This document shows positions 55,192-64,000 of a DNA stretch of 64,000 bases, in pieces. Position numbers and translations under genes: made by a program. Source of the DNA: Xylocopa sonorina (Eukaryota; Arthropoda; Insecta; Hymenoptera; Apidae); NCBI RefSeq assembly GCF_050948175.1, contig NW_027490110.1:1488001-1552000 (forward strand), in the 5' to 3' direction. Under the pieces are notes generated by a model, which was given only the letters and a program-made list of their open reading frames with translations, searched no databases and was not told where the DNA came from. Each line of letters begins with the position of its first letter. Position 1 is the first letter of the stretch.

Positions 55192-55628
55192 ATGAAACAT
55201 AGAAATGAGATGCGATATCGCGTTTTGAGAATCATAAAAACACTATTGCCACGATACGTAGACATCTGCAAGCGCTATTTCCTTGCAAGGAAGTGTTGCA
55301 TTTACATTCATTTGAAGTGTCGACGAGGAATACATGACACTTCGCAAATCATACTATATCTTACCATGAAACATAGAAATGTGATGCGATATCGCGTTTT
55401 AAGAAGCTTTAGAAAGCTATTGCTTCGATACGTAGACATCTGCAAACGCTATTTCCTTGCAAGGAAGTGTCGCATTTGCATTCATTTGAAGTGTTGACGA
55501 GGAATACATAACACTTCGCAAATCATATTATATCTTACCATGAAACATAGAAATGAGATGCGATATCGCGTTTTAAGAAGCATTAGAAATCTATTGCTAC
55601 GATACGTAGACATCTGCAAACGCTATTT
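55192..55628 (+). repeat. Dispersed block, copy 2 (mate at 31,513-31,949)
   Basis: Carries the same ordered rare variants as 31,513-31,949 (aagctttagaaagc, gcatttgcattc, gtgttgacgagg). The flanks differ on both sides: upstream cacttagcaaatc here, and downstream a ctagcgaggaag monomer here rather than ttgcaaggaagtttcgc. Confidence 0.8.
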
Positions 55629-56115
55629 CCTAGCGAGGAAGTATCGCATTCACATTCATTTGAAGTGTAGACGAGGAATACATAACACTTCGCAAATCAT
55701 GTTATATCTTACCATGAAACATAGAAATGAGATGCGATATCGCGTTTTAAGAATCATAAGAACTCTATTGCTTCGATACGTAGACATCTGCAAACGCTAT
55801 TTGCTTGCAAGGAAGTTTCGCATTTACATTCATCTGAAGTGTAGACGAGGAATACAAGACACTTCGCAAATCATATTATATCTTACCATGAAACATAGAA
55901 ATGGGATGCGATATCGCGTTTTAAGAATCATAAAAACTCTATTGCTACGATACGTAGACATCTGCAAACGCTATTTCCTTGCAAGGCAGTGTCGCATTTA
56001 CATTCATTTGAATCGTAGACGTGGAATACATAACACTTCGCAATGAATATTATATCTTATCATGAAACATAGATATGAGATGCAATATCTCGTTTTAAGA
56101 AGCATTTGAACTCTA

Positions 56116-57612
56116 TTGCTACGATATCTAGACATCTGCAGACGCTATTTCCTAGCAAGGAAGTGTCGCATTTACATTCATTTGAAGTGTAGACGAGAAA
56201 TACATGACACTTCGCAAATCATGTTATATCTTACCATGAAATATAGAAATGAGATGCGATATCGCGTTTTAAGAAGCATTAGAAAGCTAATGCTACGATA
56301 CGTAGACATCTGCAAACGCTATTTCCTAGCGAGGAAGTATCGCATTCACATTCATTTAAAGTGTAGACGAGGAATACATAACACTTCGCAAATCATATTA
56401 TATCTTACCATGAAACAAAGAAATGAGATGCGATATCGCGTTTTAAGAAGCATTAGAAATCTATTTCTACGATACGTAGACATCTGCAAACGCTATTTCC
56501 TTGCAAGGAAGTTTCGCATTTACATTCATTTGAAGTGTAGACGGGGAATGCATAACACTTCGCAAATCATATTATATCTTACCATGAAACATAGAATTGA
56601 GATGCGATATCGCGTTTTAGGAATCATAAGAACTCCATTGCTACGATACGTAGACATATGCAAACGCTATTTCCTTGCAAGGAAGTGTCGCATTCACAAT
56701 CATTTGGAGTGTAGACGAGGAATACATAACACTTCGCAAATCATATTATATCTTACCGTGAAATATAGAAATGAGATGCGATATCGAGTTTTAAGAATCA
56801 TAAAAACTCTATTGCTACGATACGTAGACATCTGCAAACGCTATTTCCTTGCAAGGAAGTGTCGCATTTACATTCATTTGAAGTGTAGACGAGGAATACA
56901 TGACACTTCGCAAATCATGTTATATCTTACCATGAAAGATAGAAATGAGATGCGAAATCGCGTTTTAAGTATCATAAGAACTCTATTGCTACGATACGTA
57001 GACATCTGCAAACGCTATTTCCATGCAAGGAAGTGTCGCAATTACATTCATTTGAAGTGTAGACGAGGAATACATAACACTTCGCAAATCATATTATATC
57101 TTACCATGAAACATAGAAGTGAGATGCGATATCGCGTTTTAAGAAGCATTAGAAATCTATCGCTACGATACCTACACATCTGCAGACACTATTTCCTAGC
57201 AAGGAAGTGTCGCATTTGCATTCATATGAAGTGTAGACGCGGAATATATAACACTTCGCAAATCATATTATATCTTACCATGAAACATAGAAATGAGATG
57301 CGATATCGCGTTTTAAGTATCATAAGAACTCTATTGCTACGATACGTAGACATCTGCAAACGCTATTCCCTTGCAAGGAAGTGTCGCATTTACATTCATT
57401 TGAAGTGCAGACAAGGAATACATAACAATTCGCAAATCATATTAAATCTTACCATGAAACATAGAAATGAGATGCGATATCGCGTTTTAAGAAGCATTAG
57501 AACTCTATTGCTACGGTACCTAGACATCTGCAAACGCTATTTCCTTGCAAGGAAGTGTCGTATTTACATTCATTTGAATCGTAGACGAGGAATGCATAAC
57601 ACTTCGCAATGA
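56116..57612 (+). other. Longest satellite open frame (498 codons), not called a gene
   Basis: This is the longest of many open stretches. It spans about 8.6 monomers in the one + strand frame of the type-1 monomer that has no stop, and opens with TTG rather than ATG. The conceptual peptide is a 58-residue repeat, strongly basic (Arg/Lys in roughly one residue in three), with repeated LLLRYVDICKRYFLARK-like text and no domain I recognise. It ends where a type-2 junction (cgcaatgaata) supplies TGA. The frame persists only because 174 is divisible by 3. Indels of 1 bp and TGA-bearing type-2 monomers break it throughout the window, and there is no unique flanking promoter or terminator. I rate coding as very unlikely. 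Confidence 0.1.
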
Positions 57613-58949
57613 ATATTATATCTTATCATGAAACATAGAAATGAGATGCGATATCGCGTTTTAAGAATCATAAGAACTCTATTGCTACGATACGTAGACA
57701 TCTGCAGACGCTATTTCCTTGCAAGGAAGTGTCGCATTTACATTCATTTGAAGTGTAGACGAAGAATACATGACACTTCGCAAATCATATTATATCCCAC
57801 CATGAAACATAGAAATGAGATGCGATATCGCGTTTTAAGAATCATAAGAACTCTATTGCTTCGATACGTAGACATCTGCAAACGCTATTTGCTTGCAAGG
57901 AAGTGTCGTATTTACATTCATTTGAATCGTAGACGAGGAATGCATAACACTTCGCAATGAATATTATATCTTATCATGAAACATAGGAATGAGATGCGAT
58001 ATCGCGTTTTAAGAAGCATTAGAAATCTATTGCTACGATACGTAGACATCTGCAGACGCTATTTCCTTGCAAGGAAGTGTCGCATTTACATTCATTTGAA
58101 GTGTAGACGAGGAATACATGACACTTCGCAAATCATATTATATCTCACCATGAAACATAGAAATGAGATGGCAAATCGCGTTTTAAGAAGCATTAGAAAG
58201 CTATTGCTACGATACGTAGACATCTGCAAACGCTATTTCCTAGCGAGGAAGTATCGCACTCACATTCATTTGAAGTGTAGACGAGGAATACATAACACTT
58301 CGCAAATCATGTTATATCTTACCATGAAACATAGAAATGAGATGCGATATCGCGTTTTAAGAAGCATTAGGAATCTATTGCTACGATACGTAGACATCTG
58401 CAGACACTATTTCCTAGCAAGGAAGTGCCGCATTTACATTCATTTGAAGTGTAGACGAGGAATATATAACACTTCGCAAATCATATTATATCTTACCATG
58501 AAACATAGAAATGAGATGCGATATCGCGTTTTAAGAAGCATTAGAACTCTATTGCTACGATAGGTAGACATCTGTAAACGCTATTTCCTTGCAAGGAGGT
58601 GTCGCATTTACATTCATTTGAATCGTAGACGAGGAATGCATAACACTTCGCAATGAATATTATATCTTATCATGAAACATAGATATGAGATGCAATATCT
58701 CGTTTTAAGAAGCATTTGAACTCTATTGCTTCGATACGTAAACATCTGCAAACGCTATTTCTTTGCTAGGAAGTGTCGCATTTACATTCACTGGAAGTGT
58801 AGACGAGGAATACATAACACTTCGCAAATCATATTATATCTTACCATGAAACATAGAAATGAGATGCGATATCGCGTTTTAAGAAGCATTTGAACTCTAT
58901 TGCTACGATGCCTAGACATCTGCAGACGCTATTTCCTAGCAAGGAAGTG

Positions 58950-59934
58950 TCGCATTTACATTCATTTGAATCGTAGACGAGGAATGCATAACACTTCGCA
59001 ATGAATATTATACCTTATCATGAAACATAGATATGACATGCAATATCCCGTTTTAAGAAGCATTAGAAATCTATTGCTACGATACGTAAACATCTGCAGA
59101 CGCTATTTCCTTGCAAGGAAGTGTCGCATTTACATTCATTTGAAGTGTAGACGAGGAATACATAACACTTCGCAAATCATATTATATCTTACCATGAAAC
59201 ATAGAAATGAGATGCGATATCGCGTTTTAAGAATCATAAGAACTCTATTGCTACGATACGTAGACAAATGCAAACGCTATTTCCTTGCAAGGAAGTGTCG
59301 CATTTACATTCATATGAAGTGTAGACGAGGAATACATAACACTTCGCAAATCATATTATATCTTACCATGAAACATAGAAATGAGATGCGATATCTCGTT
59401 TTAAGAAGCATTAGAAATCTATTGCTAAGATACGTAGACATCTGCAAACGCTATTTCTTTGCAAGGAAGTGTCGCATTTACATTCATTTGAAGTGTAGAC
59501 GAGGAATACATAACACTTCGCAAATCATATTATATCTTACCATGAAACATAGAAATGAGATGCGATATCGCGTTTTAAGAAGCATTTGAACTCTATTGCC
59601 TCGATACGTAGACATCTGCAAACGCTATTTCCTGGCCAGGAAGTGTCGCATTTACATTCATTTGAAGTGTAGACGAGGAATACATGATACTTCGCAAACC
59701 ATATTATATCTTACCATGAAACATAGAAATGAGATGCGATATCGCGTTTTAAGAAGCATTAGAACTCTACTGCTACGATACGTAGACATCTGCAAACGCT
59801 ATTTCCTTGCAAGGAAGTGTCGGATTTACATTCATTTGAATCGTAGACGAGGAATACATGACACTTCGCAAATCATATTATATCTTACCATGAAACATAG
59901 AAATGAGATGCGATATCGCGTTTTAAGAAGCATT
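58950..59934 (+). repeat. 14-monomer offset block, copy 1 (mate at 61,388)
   Basis: Repeats at 61,388-62,372, an offset of 2,438 bp (14 x 174 + 2, the +2 from the insertions near 60,191 and 60,713). Shared rare variants include atagatatgacatg, cgtaaacatctgc, gacaaatgc, ctggccagg and gcaaaccatatt. Private differences include atacataacac versus atacgtaacac and gatacgtagac versus gatacgcagac. Confidence 0.9.
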
Positions 59935-60849
59935 AGAAATCTATTGCTTCGATACGTAGACATCTGCAAACGCTATTTCCTTGCAAGGAAGTGTCGCATT
60001 TACATTCACTTGAAGTGTAGACGAGGAATACATAACACTACGCAAATCATATTATATCTTACCATGAAACATAGAAATGAGATGCGATATCGCGTTTTAA
60101 GAAGCATTAGAACTCTATCGCTACGATACCTAGACATCTGCAGACGAAATTTCCTGGCAAGGAAGTGTCGCATTTACATTCATTTGAAGTTGTAGACGAG
60201 GAATACATGACACTTCGCAAATCATATTATATCTTACCATGAAACATAGAAATGAGATGCGATATCGCATTTTAAGAAGCATTAGAAATATATTGCTACG
60301 ATACGTAGACATCTGCAGACGCTATTTCCTTGCAAGGAAGTGTCGCATTTACATTCATTTGAAGTGTAGACGAGGAATACATGACACATCGCAAATCATA
60401 TTATATCTTACCATGAAACATAGAAATGAGATGCAATATCTCGTTTTAAGAAGCATTTGAACTCTATTGCTACGATACCTAGACATCTGCAGACGCTATT
60501 TCCTAGCAAGGAAGTATCGCATTTACATTCATTTGAAGTGTAGACGAGGAATACATGACACTTCGCAAATCATATTATATCTTTCCATGAAGCATAGAAA
60601 TGAGATGCGATATCGCGTTTTAAGAAGCATTAGAAATCTATTGCTAAGGTACGTAGACATCTGCAAACGCTATTTCCTGGCAAGGAAGTGTCGCATTTAC
60701 ATTCATTTGAAGTTGTAGACGAGGAATACACAACACTTCGCAAATCATATTATATCTTACCATGAAACATAGAAATGAGATGCGATATCGCGTTTCAAGA
60801 AGCATTTGAACTCTATTGCTTCGATACCTAGATATCTGCAAACGCTATT

Positions 60850-61385
60850 TCCTTGCAAGGCAGTGTCGCATTTACATTCATTTGAATCGTAGACGTGGAA
60901 TACATGACACTTCGCAAATCATGTTATATCTTACCATGAAATATAGAAATGAGATGCGATATCGCGTTTTAAGAAGCATTAGAAAGCTAATGCTACGATA
61001 CGTAGACATCTGCAAACGCTATTTCCTAGCGAGGAAGTATCGCATTCACATTCATTTAAAGTGTAGACGAGGAATACATAACACTTCGCAAATCATATTA
61101 TATCTTACCATGAAACAAAGAAATGAGATGCGATATCGCGTTTTAAGAAGCATTAGAAATCTATTTCTACGATACGTAGACATCTGCAAACGCTATTTCC
61201 TTGCAAGGAAGTTTCGCATTTACATTCATTTGAAGTGTAGACGGGGAATGCATAACACTTCGCAAATCATATTATATCTTACCATGAAACATAGAATTGA
61301 GATGCGATATCGCGTTTTAGGAATCATAAGAACTCCATTGCTACGATACGTAGACATATGCAAACGCTATTTCCTTGCAAGGAAT
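60850..61385 (+). repeat. B2-derived tract inside compartment A (chimeric)
   Basis: Within ttccttgcaagg near 60,850 the sequence leaves an A monomer (gatacctagatatctgc, as at 2,867, 5,999 and 14,360) and continues as the B2 module with ggcagtgtcgc, gacgtggaatac, atgaaatatag, gctaatgc, atgaaacaaag, gaagtttcgc, gacggggaatg and atagaattgag. The same order occurs at 55,983-56,690 but with one extra monomer, so a monomer was lost here between gacgtggaatacat and gacacttcgc. It returns to A after ttgcaaggaattgtcgc near 61,385. Confidence 0.82.
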
Positions 61386-61387
61386 TG

Positions 61388-62372
61388 TCGCATTTACATT
61401 CATTTGAATCGTAGACGAGGAATGCATAACACTTCGCAATGAATATTATATCTTATCATGAAACATAGATATGACATGCAATATCCCGTTTTAAGAAGCA
61501 TTAGAAATCTATTGCTACGATACGTAAACATCTGCAGACGCTATTTCCTTGCAAGGAAGTGTCGCATTTACATTCATTTGAAGTGTAGACGAGGAATACA
61601 TAACACTTCGCAAATCATATTATATCTTACCATGAAACATAGAAATGAGATGCGATATCGCGTTTTAAGAATCATAAGAACTCTATTGCTACGATACGTA
61701 GACAAATGCAAACGCTATTTCCTTGCAAGGAAGTGTCGCATTTACATTCATATGAAGTGTAGACGAGGAATACGTAACACTTCGCAAATCATATTATATC
61801 TTACCATGAAACATAGAAATGAGATGCGATATCTCGTTTTAAGAAGCATTAGAAATCTATTGCTAAGATACGTAGACATCTGCAAACGCTATTTCTTTGC
61901 AAGGAAGTGTCGCATTTACATTCATTTGAAGTGTAGACGAGGAATACATAACACTTCGCAAATCATATTATATCTTACCATGAAACATAGAAATGAGATG
62001 CGATATCGCGTTTTAAGAAGCATTTGAACTCTATTGCCTCGATACGCAGACATCTGCAAACGCTATTTCCTGGCCAGGAAGTGTCGCATTTACATTCATT
62101 TGAAGTGTAGACGAGGAATACATGATACTTCGCAAACCATATTATATCTTACCATGAAACATAGAAATGAGATGCGATATCGCGTTTTAAGAAGCATTAG
62201 AACTCTACTGCTACGATACGTAGACATCTGCAAACGCTATTTCCTTGCAAGGAAGTGTCGGATTTACATTCATTTGAATCGTAGACGAGGAATACATGAC
62301 ACTTCGCAAATCATATTATATCTTACCATGAAACATAGAAATGAGATGCGATATCGCGTTTTAAGAAGCATT
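61388..62372 (+). repeat. 14-monomer offset block, copy 2 (mate at 58,950)
   Basis: Second copy of the 58,950 block. It ends where agaagcatttgaactct replaces agaagcattagaaatct, and then continues as the gatgcctag / gaggagtacataac monomers also seen at 3,034 and 6,864. Confidence 0.9.
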
Positions 62373-63741
62373 TGAACTCTATTGCTACGATGCCTAGACA
62401 TCTGCAGACGCTATTTCCTAGCAAGGAAGTGTCGCATTTACATTCATTTGAAGTGTAGACGAGGAGTACATAACACTTCGCAAATCATATTATATCTTAC
62501 CATGAAACATAGAAATGAGATGCGATATCGCGTTTTAAGAATCATAAGAACACTATTGCTACGATACGTGGACATCTGCAAACGCTATCTCCTTGCAAGG
62601 AAGTGTCGCATTTACGTTCATTTGAATCGTTGACGAGGAATGCATAACACTTCGCAAATCATATTATATCTTACCATGAAACATAGAAATGAGATGCGAT
62701 ATCGCGTTTTAAGAATCATAAGAACTCTATTGCTACGATACGTAGACAACTGCAAACGCTATTTCCTTGCAAGGAAGTGTCGCATTTACATTCATTTGAA
62801 TCGTATACGAGGAATGCATAACACTTCGCTATGAATATTATATCTTATCATGAAACACAGATATGAGATGCAATATCTCGTTTTAAGAAGCATTTGAACT
62901 CTATTGCTACGATACCTAGACATCTGCAGACGCTATTTCCTAGCAAGGAAGTATTGCATTTACATTCATTTGAAGTGTAGACGAGGAATACATGACACTT
63001 CGCAAATCATATTATATCTTTCCATGAAACATAGAAATGTGATGCGATATCGCGTTTTAAGAATCATAAGAACTCTATTGCTAAGATACGTAGACATCTG
63101 CAAACGCTATTTCCTTGCAAGGAAGTGCCGCATTTACATTCATTTGGATCGTATACGAGGAATGCACAACACTTCGCAATGAATATTATATCTTACCATG
63201 AAACATAGAAATGAGATGCGACATCGCGTATTAAGAAGCATTAGAACTCTATTGCTACGATAGGTAGACATCTGCAAACGCTATTTCCTTGCAAGGAAGT
63301 GTCGCATTTACATTCATTTGAAGTGTAGACGAGGAATACATGACACTTCACAAATTATATTATATCTTACCATGAAACATAGAAATGAGATGCGATATTG
63401 TGTTTTGAGAAGCATTAGAACTCTATTGCTACGATACCTAGACATCTGCAGACGCTATTTCCTAGCAAGGAAGTGTCGCATTTACATTAATTGAAGTGTA
63501 GACGAGCAATACATGACACTTCGCAAATCATATTATATCTTACCATGAAACATAGAGATGAGATGCGATATCGCGCCTTAAGAATCATAAAAACTCTATT
63601 GCTACGATACGTAGACATCTGCAAACGCTATTTCCTTGCAAGGAAGTGTCGCATTTACATTCATATGAAGTATAGACGAGGAATACATAACACTTCGCAA
63701 ATCATATTATATCTTACCATGAAACATAGAAATGAGATGCA

Positions 63742-64000
63742 ATATCGCGTTTTAAGAAGCATTAGAACTCTATTGCTACGATAGGTAGACATCTGTAAAC
63801 GCTATTTCCTTGCAAGGAGGTGTCGCATTTACATTCATTTGAATCGTAGACGAGGAATGCATAACACTTCGCAATGAATATTATATCTTATCGTGAAACA
63901 TAGATATGAGATGCAATATCTCGTTTTAAGAAGCATTTGAACTCTATTGCTTCGATACGTAAACATCTGCAAACGCTATTTCTTTGCTAGGAAGTGTCGC
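63742..64000 (+). repeat. Start of the next 30-monomer period, cut by window end
   Basis: Matches 58,521-58,779, including gcaaggaggtgtcgc, cgtaaacatctgc and tttctttgctagg. I noticed one difference (ttatcgtgaaac here, ttatcatgaaac there). This indicates the A/B junction type at 58.5 kb is itself repeated along the chromosome. Confidence 0.8.

Larger units (their letters stand above)
31000..58820 (+). repeat. Compartment B, subregion B2
   Basis: About 160 monomers are marked by ctagtaagg, atgaaagatag, atgcgatgcg with ttaaggatcat, cattggaaagc, gtagacacctgtaaacg, cagacactatttc, aatatataacac, caatcatttggag and cacttagcaaatc. Recurrent modules occur at irregular spacing. The cattggaaagc module sits at 36251, 40600, 45994, 48430, 49822, 52624 and 54364, giving steps of 25, 31, 14, 8, 16 and 10 monomers. 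The atgaaacaaag module sits at 35340, 37602, 45431, 51172 and 56410, with a sixth copy at 61110 in the right arm. Three monomers share a 1-bp deletion, gtcgcattacattc, near 39277, 50411 and 54780. The organisation is mosaic rather than a single regular HOR. Confidence 0.78.
58521..63741 (+). repeat. 30-monomer period (5,221 bp) in the right arm
   Basis: The sequence at 58,521 starts again at 63,742, an offset of 5,221 bp (30 x 174 + 1). The unit begins in a short B-like stretch (gataggtagacatctgtaaacg, gcaaggaggtgtcgc, cgtaaacatctgc, tttctttgctagg) and then contains A-type monomers. The second copy is cut by the window end, so only 259 bp support the period here. Confidence 0.7.
1..64000 (+). 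repeat. 174-bp satellite array, head-to-tail, whole window
   Basis: Every stretch I read is a copy of one 174-bp unit, always in the same orientation. A convenient phase mark is the ATG of atgaaacatagaaatgag, found at 196, 370, 544, 718, 892, 1066 and so on to 63719. Between 196 and 63719 there are 365 monomers plus 13 bp. That drift is fully explained by small indels I located: thirteen +1, one +19 and nineteen -1. No foreign insertion is therefore needed anywhere. Neighbouring monomers differ by roughly a few to about fifteen per cent by eye, whereas blocks many monomers apart can be almost identical, the signature of higher-order organisation. I do not recognise the family and cannot name the organism. 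A centromeric or pericentromeric location is inference from length, period and homogenisation. Confidence 0.98.
58825..64000 (+). repeat. Compartment A, right arm
   Basis: A-type marks return: gatgcctag, gacaaatgc, gacaactgc, ttgaagttgtag (near 60,191 and 60,713), acattaattgaag (near 63,489), gcgacatcgcgtatt and gagcaatacatgacac. The block 60,240-60,841 closely resembles 13,773-14,375, and 62,904-63,700 resembles 4,427-5,230. A B2-derived tract interrupts it at about 60,850-61,385. Confidence 0.85.

Noticed and set aside
1..64000. CRISPR array (regularly spaced conserved motifs).
   Set aside because: The whole 174-bp unit is conserved; there are no unique spacers between short repeats, no cas genes, and the unit is far longer than a repeat-spacer pair.
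1..64000. Alpha satellite with CENP-B box.
   Set aside because: Period is 174, not 171, and I found no match to the CENP-B box core (TTCG followed at the right spacing by A and CGGG). Some copies have gacgggg, but not in the required arrangement.
1..64000. Transposon or retroelement insertion, tRNA or rRNA gene.
   Set aside because: Monomer phase is continuous and every length deviation is accounted for by small indels, leaving no room for an insertion. I saw no such sequence.
1..64000. Promoter-like atattatatc motif in each monomer as a TATA box.
   Set aside because: A short AT-rich string repeated with the satellite. There is no adjoining gene or other promoter element, so assigning a role would be guesswork.

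Overview
The window is one uninterrupted head-to-tail satellite DNA array. A single repeat family with a 174-bp monomer (about 368 copies, about 36% G+C by hand count on the consensus) runs from the first base to the last. I see no unique sequence, transposon, RNA gene, CRISPR array or credible protein gene. An array of this size and organisation points to a eukaryotic chromosome, most plausibly centromeric, pericentromeric or other constitutive heterochromatin. The sequence does not identify the species. CpG is not depleted in the monomer (9 CpG by hand count, about 5.7 expected), which argues against long residence in a heavily CpG-methylated, deaminating genome of vertebrate type. I do not recognise the family: it is not alpha satellite and has no CENP-B box that I can see.

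Layout. Compartment A occupies about 1-17,060 and returns at about 58,825-64,000. Compartment B occupies about 17,060-58,820. They share the monomer but differ in diagnostic variants. A alone carries a 1-bp insertion (ttgaagTtgtag, 13 sites) and a 1-bp deletion (acattaattgaag, 7 sites). B carries cattagaaagct, gcgaggaagtatcgcattcac, ttgctaggaag, ctagtaagg and other marks. The first 1.12 kb of the window matches 58,825-59,947, so the same A sequence flanks B on both sides. B therefore looks nested inside, or expanded within, an older A array. B subdivides into B1 (about 18.0-31.0 kb) and B2 (about 31.0-58.8 kb).

Higher-order structure. Long near-identical blocks repeat at multiples of the monomer: a 27-mer of 4,700 bp (3,930-13,329), a 24-mer of 4,173 bp (18,324-26,669), a 13-mer of 2,261 bp overlapping its end (25,317-29,838), a 30-mer period of 5,221 bp restarting at 63,742, a 2.86-kb segment copied 10.09 kb away, and several one- and two-monomer doublings. 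This is the pattern of recent unequal exchange and segmental amplification in a homogenising array.

The monomer has two near-universal dyad-symmetric sites (TTCCTTGCAAGGAA and GCGATATCGC) and a third imperfect one (CTACG-ATA-CGTAG). Two main haplotypes alternate over roughly half of the monomer. Because 174 = 3 x 58 and one + strand frame of the common haplotype lacks stops, long open reading frames (up to 498 codons) appear throughout. I read them as a by-product of the period, not genes.
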